Source: Lolium rigidum
Taxonomy: Eukaryota; Streptophyta; Magnoliopsida; Poales; Poaceae
DNA: 64,000 nt
Direction of reading: 5' to 3'
NCBI RefSeq assembly: GCF_022539505.1
Contig: NC_061508.1
Coordinates: 97,877,276 to 97,941,275 of the forward strand
Part shown: positions 22,456-36,086 of the stretch, one piece after another
Layout of the letters: each line of letters starts with the position of its first letter
Position numbering within the stretch: position 1 is the first letter of the stretch
Translations under genes and position numbers: made by a program
The notes under the pieces: generated by a model
Databases searched by the model: none
Seen by the model: only the letters and a program-made list of their open reading frames with translations
What the model was told of the DNA's origin: nothing

Positions 22456-23187
22456 ATGGAAAGTAACAGTGAGCTTTTTAATCTTTTCCCTGAGATAGAA
22501 TTGTTTGCTGCGAAAATTAAAAAACCTATGGAATCTTATTTGCATGCTAGTAGCAATGTTATTAGTATGAACACCATTGTTGATAATGCTATGGAAGAAT
22601 TTAAGCTTGGGGAGGTCGGTTTTGATGAAAATGATCTCTTTAGTCCTCCGGGTATTGAGGAGAAAGTTTATGTTGATTATGATATGCCTCCTATTTATGA
22701 TGATTATAATGATGGTGGTCTTTTGGTGTCGCCTACTACAGAGAGTAAATTTTATTATGATTATACTATGCCTCCTACACTTGATGAGAATAATAATGAT
22801 AGCTACTTTGTTGAATTTGCTCCCACTACAATTAATAAGAATGACTATGCTTATGTTGGGAGTAGTAATTATTTTATGCATGAGAATAAGAATGCTTCAT
22901 GTGATAATTATATTATTGAGTTTGTTCATGATGCTACTGAAAGTTATTATGAGAGAGGGAAATATGGTTATATGCATCTTAATAATATTAAGTTTCCCCT
23001 CTTTATGTTGAGAATCCTGAAGTTGCGCTTGTGTTATCTTCCTATGTTTGTCACTTTGCTGCTCATGAATTTATTTGTGTACAAGATTCCTTTTCATAGG
23101 AAGCATGTTAGGCTTAAATTTGTTTTGAATTTGCTTCTTGATGCTCTCTTTTGCTTGAACTACTATTTCTTGCAAGTGCATCATTAA
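22456..23187 (+). CDS. Uncharacterised ORF of non-autonomous gypsy element B
   Basis: 243 residues, uninterrupted, opening MESNSELFNLFPEIELFAAK about 135 bp after the PBS, where gag would normally start. The middle is acidic and tyrosine-rich with repeated blocks (DYDMPPIYDDYND, YDYTMPPTLDENNND, FVEFAPTTINKNDYAYV). A conserved ESYYERGKYGYMHLNN motif follows. The last 65 residues are strongly hydrophobic and leucine-rich with a basic break, KIPFHRKHVR, so one or two membrane-like segments are possible. A homologous, frameshifted copy occurs in element D on the other strand. I recognise it only as an ORF recurring in grass non-autonomous gypsy elements. It has no zinc knuckle or capsid motif and its function is unknown. 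Confidence 0.65.
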   Translation: MESNSELFNLFPEIELFAAKIKKPMESYLHASSNVISMNTIVDNAMEEFKLGEVGFDENDLFSPPGIEEKVYVDYDMPPIYDDYNDGGLLVSPTTESKFYYDYTMPPTLDENNNDSYFVEFAPTTINKNDYAYVGSSNYFMHENKNASCDNYIIEFVHDATESYYERGKYGYMHLNNIKFPLFMLRILKLRLCYLPMFVTLLLMNLFVYKIPFHRKHVRLKFVLNLLLDALFCLNYYFLQVHH

Positions 23188-25014
23188 AATTGCTGAGCCC
23201 ATCTTAATGGCTATAAAGAAAGAACTTCTTGGGAGATAACCCATGTGTTTATTTTGCTACTGTTTTGTTGTGTCTTGGAAGTTGTTACTACTGTAGCAAC
23301 CTCTCCTTACTTTATTTTATTTCATTGTTGTGCCAAGTAAAGTCTTTGATAGTAGGGTTGATACTAGATTTGGATTACTGCGCAGAAACAGATTTCTGTC
23401 TGTCATGAATTTGGGCAGGGTTCTCTGTAGGTAACTCAGAAAAATTTGCAAATTTACGTGCGTGATCCTCAGATATGTACGCAACTTTCATTCAATTTGA
23501 GCTTTTTCATCTGAGCAAGTTAAGTGCCTCTGTAAAATTCGTCTTTACGGACTGTTCTGTTTTGACAGATTCTGCCTTTTATTTCGCATTGTCGTTTTTG
23601 CTATGTTGAATGGGTTTCTTTGTTCCATTAACTTTCAGAAGCTTTGGGCAATGTCCAGAAGTGTTAAGAATGATTGTGTCACCTCTGAACGTGTGAATTT
23701 TTGATTATGCACTAACCCTCTAATGAGTTGTTTTGAGTTTGGTGTGGAGGAAGTTTTCAAGGGTCAAGAGAGGAGGATGATATACTATGATCAAGAAGAG
23801 TGAGAAGTCTAAGCTTGGGGATGCCCCAGTGGTTCATCCTCGCATATTTCAAGAAGACTCAAGCGTCTAAGCTTGGGGATGCCCAAGGCATCCCCTTCTT
23901 CATCGACAACTTATCAGGTTTCTTCTCTTGAAACTATATTTTTATTCGGTCACATCTTATGTACTTTACTTGGAGCGTCTGTGTGCTTTTATTTTCGTTT
24001 TGTTATCTTAGTTGTTTGAATAAGTTCATCCTTGTGTGGGAGAGAGACACGCTCCGCTGGTTCGTATGAACACATGTGTTCTTAGCTTTTAATGTTCATG
24101 GCGAAGGTTGAAACTGCTTCGTTCATTGTTATATGGTTGGAAACGGAAAATGCTTCATGTGGTAATTGGTATAATGTCTTGAATAATCTGATACTTGGCA
24201 ATTGTTGTGCTCATATAGATCATGTTTAAGCTCTTGCATCATGTACCTTGCACCTATTAATGAAGAACTACATAGAGCTTGTTAAAATTTGGTTTGCATG
24301 ATTGGTCTCTCTAAGTCTAGATATTTTTCTGGTTGAGGTGTTTGAACAACAAGGAGACGATGTAAAGTCTTATAATACTTACAATATGTTCATATGTGAG
24401 TCTTGTCTGCACCGTTTTATACTTGAGTTTGCTTCAAATAACCTTGCTAGCCAAAACCTTGTATTGAGAGGGATTCTTCTCGTGCATCCAAATCCTTGAG
24501 CCAAAAACTATGCCATTTGTGTCCACCATACCTATCTACTACATGGTATTTCTCCGCCATTCCAAAGTAAATTGCTTGAGTGCTATCTTTAAACAATTCA
24601 AAAGTTATTACCTCTTATTTGTGTCAATGTTTTATAGCTCATGAGGAAGTATGTGGTGTTTATCTTTCAATCTTGTTGGGCAACTTTCACCAATGGACTA
24701 GTGGCTTCATCCGCTTATCCAATAATTCTGCAAAAAGAGCTGGCAATGGTGTTCCCAGCCCCAAATTAATTAACTTTCATAAATAGACACTCCTCCATGG
24801 TATGTGATTGTTGGTCGGCACCCGAGGATTCGGTTAGCCATGGCTTGAGAAAGCAAAGGTGGGGAGGAGTATCATCTAAATAAAACTAAAATAAAAAGGC
24901 ACTCCTTCATGGTATGAGATTGTTGGCAGACACCCGAGGATTCGGTTAGCCATGGTTTGTGAAAGCAAGGTTGGAAGGAGTGCCACCCAAAAATAAAATT
25001 TCATGGGAGCCGCT
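23188..25014 (+). other. Element B non-coding internal region
   Basis: No supported gene. It contains two internal copies of the PPT-like AAGCTTGGGGATGCCC (near 23813 and 23870) and a 112-bp tandem duplication at its end. Small ORFs of 65-68 codons look accidental. Confidence 0.6.
24789..25000 (+). repeat. 112-bp tandem duplication in element B
   Basis: Copies start at 24789 and 24901 with ACTCCTCCATGG and ACTCCTTCATGG and share ACCCGAGGATTCGGTTAGCC. They are diverged by several bases. Confidence 0.8.
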
Positions 25015-26734
25015 TGATACGTCTCCGACGTATCGATAATTTCTTATGTTCCATGCCACATTATTGATGATATCTACATGTTTTATGCATACTTTATGTC
25101 ATATTTATGCGTTTTCCGGAACTAACCTATTGACGAGATGCCGAAGGGCCGCTTCGTCGTTTTCTGCTGTTTTTGGTTTCGTAAATCCTAGTAAGGAAAT
25201 ACTCTCGGAATCGGACGAAATCAACGCCCGAGCATCTTAGGATCACGCGAAGCTTCCAGAACACCCGAGAGAGGCCAGAGGGGGGCCACAGGCCCACCAG
25301 ACACTACCCTGGCGCGGCCAAGGTGGGGCCCGCGCCCCCCTGTTGTGTCGTCGCCTCGTCAGCCCTCCGACTCCGCCTCTTCGCCTATTTAAAGGTCCCT
25401 GACCTAAAACCTCGAGACGGAAAAGCCACGGTACGAGAAACCTTCCAGAGCCGCCGCCATCGCGAAGCCAAGATCTGGGGGACAGGAGTCTCCGTTCGCG
25501 CACGCCGCCGGGACGGGGAAGTGCCCCCGAAAGGCTTCTCCATCGACACCACCGCCATCTTCATCAACGCTGTTGTCTTCCATGAGGAGGGAGTAGTTCT
25601 CCATCGAGGCTCGGGGCTGTACCGGTAGCTATGTGGTTAATCTCTCTCCTATGTACTTCAATACAATAATCTCATGAGCTGCCTTACATGATTGAGATTC
25701 ATATGATGATGCTTGTAATCTAGATGTCATTATGCTAGTCAAGTGGATTTTACTTATGTGATCTCCGGAGACTCCTTGTCCCACGTGTGTAAAGGTGACA
25801 AGTGTGTGCACCGTGTGGGTCTCTTAGGCTATATTTCACGGAATACTTATTCACCGTTATGAATGGCATAGTGAAGTGCTTATTTATATCCCTTTATGAT
25901 TGCAATGTGTTTTGTATCACAATTTATCTCGTGTGCTACTCTAGTGATGTTATTAAAGTAGTTTATTCCTCCCGCACGGTGTAATGGTGACGGTGTGTGC
26001 ATCGTGTAGTACTTGGCGTAGGCTATGATTGTGATCTCTTGTAGATTATGAAGTTAACTATTGCTATGATAGTATTGATGTGATCTATTCCTCCTTTCGT
26101 AGTGTGAAGGTGACAGTGTGCATGCTATGTTAGTACTTGGTTTGGTTATGTTGATTTGTCATACACTCTAAGGTTATTTAAATATGAACATTGAATATTG
26201 TGGAGCTTGTTAACTCCGGCATTGAGGGTTCGTGTAATCCTACACAGTTAGTGGTGTTCATCATCCAACAAGAGGGTGCAGAGTCTAGCATCTATCTATT
26301 TATTCTGTTATGTGATCAATGTTGAGAGTGTCCACTAGTGAAAGTATGATCCCTAGGCCTTGTTCCTAAATACTGCTATCGCTGCTTGTTTACTCGTTTT
26401 ACCGCATTTATACTACCCGCAATATTACTACCATCAACCGCACGCCGAGCAAGCACTTTTCTCGGCGCCGTACTACTCGCTCATATTCATTCATACCACT
26501 TGTATTTCACTATCTCTTCGCCGAACTAGTGCACCTATTAGGTGTGTTGGGGACACAAGAGACTTCTTGCTTTGTGGTTGCAGGGTTGCATGAGAGGGAT
26601 ATCTTTGACCTCTTCCTCCCTGAGTTCGATAAACCTTGGGTGATCCACTTAAGGGAAACTTGCTGCTGTTCTACAAACCTCTGCTCTTGGAAGCCTAACA
26701 CTGTCTACAAGAATAGAAGCACCCGTAGACATCA
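25015..26734 (+). mobile_element. Solo LTR nested in element B
   Basis: 1720 bp starting TGATACGTCTCCGACG and ending CCGTAGACATCA, flanked by the perfect TSD CCGCT (25010-25014, 26735-26739). It matches the longer LTR form of element D (TCCGACGTATCGAT start) better than element B's own LTRs. It most likely arose by recombination between the LTRs of a later insertion. Confidence 0.92.
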
Positions 26735-26739
26735 CCGCT

Positions 26740-27374
26740 CTTTGAAAGTCTGTCTGGCAAGGGGGTTAGAGTGCCCACTACCATTCGTTGACAACAACAA
26801 ACACCGCTCAAAACTTTACTTTTTATGCTCTCTTTATGTTTTCAAAATAAAAGCTCTAGCACAAATATAGCAATCAATGCTTCCCTCTGCGAAGGGCCAT
26901 TCTTTTACTTTATTGTTGAGTTAGTTTACCTACTTCTTTCTATCTTAGAAGCAAACACTTGTGTAAACTGTGTGCATTGATTCTTACATGTTTACTTATT
27001 GCACTTGTTATATTACTTTGTGTTGACAACTATCCATGAGATATACATGTTACAAGTTGAAAGCAATTGCTGAAACTTAATCATCCTTTGTGTTGCTTCA
27101 TTGCCTTCTACTAAGAATTTATTGCTTATGAGTTAACTGTTATGCAAGTCTTATTGATGCTTGTCTTGAAAGTACCATTCATGAAAAGTCTTTGCTATAT
27201 GATTCAGTTGTTTACTCATTGTCTTCATCATTGCTTCGAATCGCTGCATTCATCTCATATGCTTTACAATAGTGTTGATCAAGATTATGTTGGTACGTAG
27301 CATGTCACTTAAGAAATTATCATTGTTATTGTTTACCTACTCGAGGGCGAGTAGGAACTAAGCTTGGGGATGCT
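26740..27374 (+). other. Element B internal 3' region and PPT
   Basis: Non-coding, AT-rich. It ends GGGCGAGTAGGAACTAAGCT then TGGGGATGCT, the polypurine tract abutting the 3' LTR. Confidence 0.6.
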
Positions 27375-28860
27375 TGATACGTCTCAAACGTATCTATAAT
27401 TTCTTATGTTCCATGCTAGTTTTATGACAATACCTACATGTTTTGTTCACACTTTATATCGTTTTTATGCATTTTCCGGAACTAACCTATTAACGAGATG
27501 CCGAAGTGCCAGTTCCTGTTTTCTGCTGTTTTTAAGGAAATATTCTCGGAATTGGACGAAATCAACGCCCAACATCTTATAATTACACGAAGCTTCCAGA
27601 ACACCCGAGAGCCACCAGAGGAGGGCCACAGGGGGCCCACACGTGTGGGCGGCGCGACCAAGGAGCCAGGCGCGCCGCCCTATTGTGTGGTGGCCCCGTC
27701 AGCCTTCCGACTCCGCCTCTTCGCCTATTTAAAGCTCCCTGACCTAAATCTTCGACACGGAAAAGCCACGATACGAGAAAAGTTCCAGAGCCGCCGCCAT
27801 CGTGAAGCCAAGATCTGGGGGACAGGAGTCTCTGTTCCGGCATGCGCCCGGGACGGGGAAGTCCCCCCGGAAGGCATCTCCATCGACACCACCGCCATCT
27901 TCATCACCGCTGCTGTCTCCTATGATGAGGAGGGAGTAATTCTCCCCTGGGGCTGAGGGCTCTACCGGTAGCTATGTGGTTAATCTCTCTCTCTGTACCC
28001 CAATACAATGATCTCATGAATTGCTTTGCATGATTGAGATCCATATGATGAGCTTTGTATCACTATTAGTCTATGTGCTACTCTTGTGATGTTATTAAAG
28101 TAGTCTATTCCTCCTGCATGGTGTAATGGTGATAGTGTGTGCATCGTGTAGTACTTGGCGTAGGTTATGATCATAATCTCTTGTAGGTTATGGAGTTAAT
28201 TATTACTATGATAGTATGGATGTGATCTATTCCCCCTTCATAGTGTAAAGGTGACAGTGTGTATGCTATGTTAATACTCGGTTTAAATTGCTAAGATCTA
28301 TTATGCTCTAAAGGTTACTTAAACATGAATACCGAATGTTGTGGAGCTTGTTAACTCCGGCATTGAGGTGCTCTTGTAGCCCTAAGCAACGAATGGTGTT
28401 CATTATCAAACAAGAGTATATGTAGCACAAAGGAAGAGAACTTATTTATTTATGTGATCAATGTTGAGAGTGTCCACTAGTGAAAGTATGATCCCTAGGC
28501 CTTGTTTCCAATACCTGCAAACACCGCTTATTTATCGTTCGTTGCATGTTTACTCGCTGCCATATTTTATTCAGATTGCTATTACCACTCATATACATCC
28601 ATATTACTTGTATTTCACTATCTCTTCACCGAACTAGTGCACCTATACATCTGACAAGTGTATTAGGTGTGTTGGGGACACAAGAGACTTCTTGTATCGT
28701 GATTGCATGGTTGCTTGAGAGGGATATCTTTGACCTCTTCCTCCCTGAGTTCGATAAACCTTGGGTGATCCACTTAAGGGAAAACTTGCTGCTGTTCTAC
28801 AAACCTCTGCTCTTGGAGGCCCAACACTGTCTACAGGAAAAGAAGCACACGTAGACATCA
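27375..28860 (+). repeat. Element B 3' LTR
   Basis: 1486 bp, nearly identical to 20791-22291 with small indels. It ends GTAGACATCA, followed by the TSD GGGTC. Confidence 0.93.
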
Positions 28861-28865
28861 GGGTC

Positions 28866-31800
28866 TTTGGAGGAAAATCTTCTACGTCAAACGTCATAAC
28901 GACAACCACGCCCCCCCCGCGTCATCGGCGGCGTTGGTTTTGTTGTTAGGAAAGAGGTTGACTACCTCAATTTCCCGATGAAAGAATCCGTCCAGGGCTG
29001 GCGCCACAAATGGTTTTACCTACGAGACACTCCGGTGCCTGGGCGGCGTTCTAACCTTCCCCCCTTCGAGGATGTCTTAGTGGCTCAGCCGAAGAAATCC
29101 TGGCGAAACGCCCTGTCTCCCGAAGAAAGCGCTCTAGCTGACAAGCTGTTCGAGCAAGTTGTTGACTTGAAGAACGCGGCAGGCTTGACGATGTGCGGCA
29201 CTGAAGTAGTTTCAGTATACCTGAAACGTCGGGTGCAGCCGCTAATGTCCCGCCCCCACCAGCTGTGGATGTACACTGGAGAAGGCGACAAGTCGCGAGT
29301 AAGCTCTGTCGACCTGTCGGATGATGAACTTCATGACGAAGTACGTCGCCTTACTCACTACAGCATGAGGGACACCATTGCCTTGTCTTTGGCTCGCTCT
29401 CCATACGATTTATCACACCTTCCAGCCGAGGTAATTCTTATGACATTTGCTTCTATTGCTAGGACCTTGTTTCACTCCAAACTTTCCACTTATTTTCTCT
29501 TGTCAACAGGCTTCTACCGTGGTCCGATGTTATCCTCCCACACCCGAAAGCGGTGTGGAGCCAGAGGATGACGACGATTCTGAAGAGACCAAGGATGCTC
29601 AACATGCCCTTGAGGACAGCGATGTCCAAGAGGAAGAAGCCCCCGAGGACGATGCCCTTACCAGGAGCAGGCGACGTAGGAGGATAAACGATGAACTGAT
29701 CACGACGGCTGAATCGAGTCCCAGCGGGCGAGATGATGATGCCGATGAAGCTGCGTCGCCTCCCCCCGCTCCAAAAAGTTCGGCAAACCTCTTCGCTGTC
29801 GAAGATGACTTAGACCTGTAAGTAGTCGCTTGTCCTTTATAACTTGCTTCCTTTATTACGTATGATTAACATCATTGTTACGCTAACGGCTACGACGATG
29901 AGATTCCTCTCGCAAAGAGAGCTCAGTTTTCTTCTGGAAGACCCGAATCAGGCAAGGAGTCAAATCCTTCGCCTGCCAAATGAACACCGCCCACAAGGAC
30001 GACTGTGGAAAAGATCCCAGTGTCGAAGGTCATCCCTTCTGGCGATTTCTCCACTCCATCAGCTGCTCACGATCATGTGAGTGATTTATCCAGCTTGGTT
30101 TCTCTCTTTTTTATGATGGATTTTAGCATTCGACTGAAATTTCTCGGCTTCTTTGTTCTGCAGCCAATTTATGCCACAGTTGACGTTGTGGCAGATTTTG
30201 CTGAGCAGTTCACTCGCCTGGAATCTGAAAATGCTCAACTTCGGAAGACCATCAAGACTTCGGCTGATCAAGTTCTGGAAGCCAACAGGCTCGCTACCAA
30301 TGCCCAGAATGAAAACACTTTGCTGAAGGATGAGCTGAAGAAGTTGAAGCAAAAGATGAAGGATGAGCAAGATGCTAGACGCAAGGCTGCAGCTGCTGCT
30401 GATGAAAAAGAAGGCGTCCTCCGTGAATCTATTGCGAATTTGATGAGTAAGTTCCTTCGAATACGTTTGTGTTTAGTACTTTTCCCTTCAAGTTGCTTAT
30501 CCACCTCCTTTCAGGCGCTGCCGATATAAACATCAATCGAGCCCGCAAGCTTCGGGAAGACTCTATGTCTGATGCCTTGTCACTTGCTGCTGAATCCAAT
30601 GTCCAAGTTCTTAGACTTCTGCAAAAGACTAAGGGAGCACTGTCGAGGCTGTACTCGATGATTTTCCCAAAGATGAAGCAAGTCAAGACCCTCAGCGAGA
30701 TGGCAGAGAGCTTCCTCATCGACCCTTCTGAACCTGTGGAGGTACTTAAGCGTCGTTCCCGTTTATTTGGGGCGGTACTTACTTTCCAGCTGTTGATGGT
30801 TCATGGGCTGGGCTCCGAGCTAGAAAGGTTTTCTGAAGCATTGCCCGTAGATGATAATGGTCGTCTGATCAACCTTGAGCCTTTCAAACAATCAGCAGTA
30901 ACATGCGCCAATCAACTTCTCAAGCTAGTTGACGAGGCGAAGACCAAGACTGCACCCGAAGCCGCTCCAGGATCATCATCAGTCGCTCCTGAAATGATTT
31001 CTTGTTGTAACTAAGGCCCGATACAATTTTAGCTTAGCCCTGTTTTACTTTTGGCTTTGTTGCCAGCATCGACAGCTCCTTTTGATTGTAATATATTCAT
31101 GCTTCAATGCTCCCGATGGGAGTATTTACTAATGTTGTTCTGAACTACGACTTATGCTGCAGATTCCTTCGCCTTCTTCTTATGCTGAACCTTCTTTGAA
31201 TCCTTCGGCTAGTGATGAATCCGACCTGGTTCGTCGTTTACGCGATCAGATATCCCGACTGAATAAGGACATAACCAGTCTTCATGCGATGGCAACATTG
31301 ATAAAGAGAAAAGGTGAAATTGCAACCGCAGTTGAACAACATGCTCTTGATCGTCTCCGTGTTGCTACTGAGAGCCTGAGCTATAAGTGTCCATCCATCC
31401 ATTGATATTTATCTGAACTTAAATGTTCTGTAACTAATCCTCGCCTTTCGACAGTCGCAGCTCCCGACGCGTCAGAAGAAAACAGAAGGATTCATGAGAA
31501 GATTGAAGCAATGACCGACACCCTCACCCGAAGAATGAACTATGGTCCCATGGACCAAAGGCCGTTATCATGGCCAAGTTTGAACATCGAGCGGAGAAGG
31601 TGCATTATTACTTCGACAAATTCCATGATCATCTCTCGATGGTTTGGAGAACCTTGTTTCTAGATCAAGCACCCGAAACATTATCTGCTTTGTTCACCCG
31701 ATTCAAGACTCCAGAAAGGATTCGTCTGCTGGTGCTGAAGGAGCTCCTGGCTGGTGCCGAACTTGCTTTTGCTTCGGTTTTGGCATGCCACCCGACCTTG

Positions 31801-31876
31801 GATTTGGAGGCCATAGCAAATACTAACAGGAGTTTGAGCCAATACTATGATGTTGTCAGAAATCCTGCGTACGTCG
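28866..31876 (+). pseudogene. Antisense gene of the Tat element, middle part (several exons)
   Basis: Continues the exon interrupted at 20790: LWRKIFYVKRHND, then a region with SVQGWRHKWFYLRDTPVPG and RVQPLMSRPHQLWMYTGEGD. Splicing 29430/29510 (G/GTAATT...CAACAG/G) joins LPAE to ASTVVRCYPPTPESGVEPED in frame, followed by a long acidic/basic low-complexity part. Further likely introns are 30076-30163, 30447-30514 and one ending at 31162. Exon 30164-30446 encodes a coiled coil (FAEQFTRLESENAQLRKTIK). Exon 30515 onward encodes a conserved helical C-terminal part. Lesions are a TGA near 29982, a frame break near 31555, and a missing AG at the expected acceptor near 29895. The last exon is cut at NPAYVV by element D (TSD CGTCG). 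Confidence 0.75.
31110..31122. repeat. CTCCCGATGGGAG palindrome, intronic copy
   Basis: Same 13-mer as at 19491, 19795, 19949 and 39126. Here it lies in the probable intron between 31016 and 31162 of the antisense gene. Confidence 0.8.
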
Positions 31877-33578
31877 TGATGTCTACGGGAGCTTCTATTC
31901 TTGTAGACAGTGTTGGGCCTCCAAGAGTAGAGGTTTGTAGGACAGCAGCAAGTTTCCCTTAAGTGAATCACCCAAGGTTTATCGATCTCAGGGAGGAAGA
32001 GGTCAAAGATATCCCTCTCAAGCAACCCTGCAACCACAAAGCAAGAAGTCTCTTGTGTCCCCAACACACCTAATAGGTGCACTAGTTCGGCGAAGAGATA
32101 GTGAAATACAGGTGGTATGAATGAATATGAGCGAGTAGTAATGGCGTGTAGTTGATGGTGGTAATATGGTAGCGGTAGTAACGCAGCAGTAGTAACGCAA
32201 GAAAACGAGTAAACAAGCAGCGATAGCGATATTTAGGAACAAGGCCTAGGGATTAGACTTTCACTAGTGGACACTCTCAACATTGATCACATAACAGAAT
32301 AGATAAATGCATACTCTACACTCTTGTTGGATGATGAACACATTGCGTAGGATTACACTAACCCTCAATGCCGGAGTTAACAAGCTCCACAATTCAATGT
32401 TCATATTTAAATAACCTTAGAGTGCAAGAAAGATCAACACGACTAAACCAAGTACTAACACAGCATGCACACTCGTCACCTTCACGCTATGTAGGAGGAA
32501 TAGATCACATCAATACTATCATAGCAATAGTTAACTTCACAATCTACAAGAGATCATGATCATAGCATACGCCAAGTACTAACACGGATGCACACACTGT
32601 CACCATTACACCGTGTAGGAGGAATAGAACTACTTTAATAACATTGCTAGAGTAGCACATAGATAAATTGTGATACAAAACACATTGCAATCATAAAGAG
32701 ATATGAATAAGCACTTCACTACGCCATTCATAACAGTGAGTAAGTATTCTGTGAAATATAGCCTAAGAGACCCACACGGTGCACACACCTGTCACCTTTA
32801 CACACGTGGGACAAGGAGTCTCCGGAGATCACATAAGTAAAACTCACTTGACTAGCACAATGACATCTAGATTACAAGCATCATCATATGAATCTCAATC
32901 ATGTAAGGCAGCTCATGAGATTATTGTATTGAAGCACATAGGAGAGAGATGAACCACATAGCTACCGGTACAGCCCCGAGCCTCGATGGAGAACTACTCC
33001 TCCTCATGGGAGCGAGCAGCGGTGATGAAGATGGCGGTGGAGATGGCAGCGGTGTCGATGGAGAAGCCTTCCGGGGCACTTCCCCGCTCCGGCAGGTGCC
33101 GGAACAGAGACTCCTGTCCCCCGGATCTTGGCTTCGCGATGGCGGCGGCTCTGGAAGGTTTCGTGGGTTTCGTCCTTCGTAATAGGGTTTTCGCGACGGA
33201 GGCTTTAAATAGGCGGAAGGGCAGCCTCGGAGGGGGCTCGGGGCCACCACACCATAGGGCGGCGCGGCCCCCTCCGGCCGCGCCGGGGTGTGGTGTGGGG
33301 CCCCCAGGGCTTCCCTCTGGCGGCTCTCGGGTGTTCTGGATGGTTCCGGGAAAAATAGGAACCTGGGTCTTGATTTCGTCCGATTCCGAGAATATTTCCT
33401 TACTAGGATTTCTGAAACCAAAAACAGCAGAAAACAGGGACTGGCACTTCGGCATCTTGTTAATAGGTTAGTTCCAGAAAATGCACGAATATGACATAAA
33501 GTGTGCATAAAACATGTAGATAACATCAATAATGTGGCATGGAACATAAGAAATTATCGATACGTCGGAGACGTATCA
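31877..33578 (-). repeat. Element D 3' LTR
   Basis: 1702 bp, TGATGTCTACGGGAGC to GGAGACGTATCA on the plus strand. The TATA-like box (CTATTTAAAG, minus) is at 33203-33212. Confidence 0.93.
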
Positions 33579-36086
33579 GCATCCCCAAGCTTAGTTCTGC
33601 TCGTCCCGAGCAGGTAAAACGATAACAAAAATAATTTCTGGAGTGACATGCCATCATAAACTTGATCACATTGTAAACATATGTAATGAATGCAGCGATC
33701 AAAACAATGGTAATGACATGAGTAAACAACTGAATCATAAAGCAAAGACTTTTCATGAATAGTACTTAAAGACAAGCATCAATAAGTCTTGCATAAGAGT
33801 TAACTCATAAAGCAATAATTCAAAGTAGAGGTATTGAAGCAACACAAAGGAAGATGAAGTTTCAGCGGTTGCTTTCAACTTATAACATGTATATCTAATG
33901 GATATTGTCAACATAGAGTAATATAACAAGTGCAATATGCAAGTATGTAGGAATCAATGCACAGTTCACACAAGTGTTTGCTTCTTGAGGTGGAGAGAGA
34001 TAGGTGAACTGACTCAACATAAAAGTAAAGAGAATGGTCCTTCAAAGAGGAAAGCATCGATTGCTATATTTGTGCTAGAGCTTTTATTTTGAAAACATGA
34101 AACAATTTTGTCAACGGTAGTAATAAAGCATATGAGTTATGTAAATTATATCCTACAAGTTGCAAGCCTCATGCATAGTATACTAATAGTGCCCGCACCT
34201 TGTCCTAATTAGCTTGGAGTACCGGATCTTTGCAATGCACATGTTTTAACCAAGTGTCACAATGGTGTACCTCCATGCCGCCTGTACAAAGGTCTAAGGA
34301 GAAAGCTCGCATTTTGGATTTCTCGCTTTTGATTATTCTCAACTTAGACATCCATACCGGGACAACATGGACAACAGATAATGGACTCCTCTTTAATGCA
34401 TAAGCATGTGGCAACAATTATTATTCTCATATGAGATAGAGGATATATGTCCAAAACTGAAACTTCCACCATGAATCATGGCTTTAGTTAGCGGCCCAAT
34501 GTTCTTCTCTAACAATATGCATGCTCCAACCATTAAGGTGGTAGATCTCTCTTACTTCAGCCAAGACGGACATGCATAGCAACTCACATGATATTCAACA
34601 AAGAATAGTTGATGGCGTCCCCGGAACATGGTTATCGCACAACAAGCAACTTAATAAGAGATAAAGTGCATAAGTGCATATTCAATACCACAATAGTTTT
34701 TAAGCTATTTGTCCCATGAGCTATATATTGCAAAGGTGAATGATGGAATTTTAAAGGTAGCACTCAAGCAATTTACTTTGGAATGGCGGATAAATACCAT
34801 GTAGTAGGTAGGTATGGTGGACACAAATGGCATAGTGGTTGGCTCAAGGATTTTGGATGCATGAGAAGTATTCCCTCTCGATACAAGGTTTAGGCTAGCA
34901 AGGTTATTTGAAACAAACACAAGGATGAACGGTGCAGCAAAACTCACATAAAAGACATATTGTAAACATTATAAGACTCTACACCGTCTTCCTTGTTGTT
35001 CAAAACTCAATACTAGATGTTATCTAGACTCTAGAGAAACCAAATATGCAAACCAAATTAGCAAGCTCTAAGTGTTTCTTCATTAATGGGTGCAAAGTAT
35101 ATGATGCAAGAGCTTAAACATGAGCACAACAATTGCCAAGTATCAAATTATTCAAGACATTTTAGAATTACTACATGTAGCATTTTCCAATTCCAACCAT
35201 ATAACAATTTAACGAAGCAGTTTCAACCTTCGCCATGAAAATTAAAGGCTAAGAACACATGTGTTCATACGAACCAGCGGAGCGTGTCTCTCTCCCACAC
35301 AAGCATTTATTCAAACAAAAACAAAAACAAAAGCACACAGACGCTCCAAGTAAAGTACATAAGATGTGGCCGAATAAAAATATAGTTTCAAGAGAAGGAA
35401 CCTGATAATTTGTCGATGAAGAAGGGGATGACTTGGGCATCCCCAAGCTTAGAGCTTTCACTCTCCTTGATCATAGTATATCATCCTCCTCTCTTGACCC
35501 TTGAAAACTTCCTCCACACCAAACTCGAAACAAACTCATTAGAGGGTTAGTGCATAATCAAAAATTCACATGTTCAGAGGTGACACAATTATTCTTAACA
35601 CTTCGGACATTGCTCAAAGCTACTTGGAAGGTAATGGAACAAAGAAATCCACCCAACACAGCAAAAGAGGCAATGCGAAATAAAAGGCAGAATCTGTCAA
35701 AACAGAACAGTCCGTAAAGACGAATTTTAAAATGGCACCAGACTTGCTCAGATGAAAATGCCCAAATTGAATGAAAGTTGCGTACATATCTGAGGATCAC
35801 TCACGTAAATTGGCTTAATTTTCTGAGTTACCTACGGAGAATTAGACCCAGATTCGTGACAGCAAAGAAATCTGTTTCTGCGCAGTAATCCAAATCTAGT
35901 ATTCACTTTACTATCAAAGACTTTACTTGGCACAACAAAACACAAAACTAAGATAAGGAGAGGTTGCTACAGTAGTAAACAACTTCCAAGACACAAATAT
36001 AAAACAAAGTACTGTAGCAAAATAACACATGGGTTATCTCCCAAGAAGTTCTTTCTTTATAGCCGTTAAGATGGGCTCAGCAGTTT
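33579..36086 (-). other. Element D non-coding internal region
   Basis: AT-rich, with no supported gene. A second PPT-like CATCCCCAAGCTTAGAG lies near 35438, corresponding to the internal copies in element B. Confidence 0.6.

Larger units (their letters stand above)
20791..28860 (+). mobile_element. Element B: non-autonomous gypsy (Athila/Sabrina-like)
   Basis: LTRs at 20791-22291 and 27375-28860 (TGATACG...GACATCA) are flanked by the TSD GGGTC (20786-20790, 28861-28865). The PBS TGGCGCCGTTGCCGGGGA is at 22302 and the PPT AAGCTTGGGGATGC lies just before the 3' LTR. The internal region has one ORF (22456-23187) and no protease, RT or integrase. A related solo LTR (25015-26734) sits in the interior; without it the element is about 6.3 kb. 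It is inserted in an exon of the antisense gene, on the opposite strand to the Tat host's gag-pol. Confidence 0.93.
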
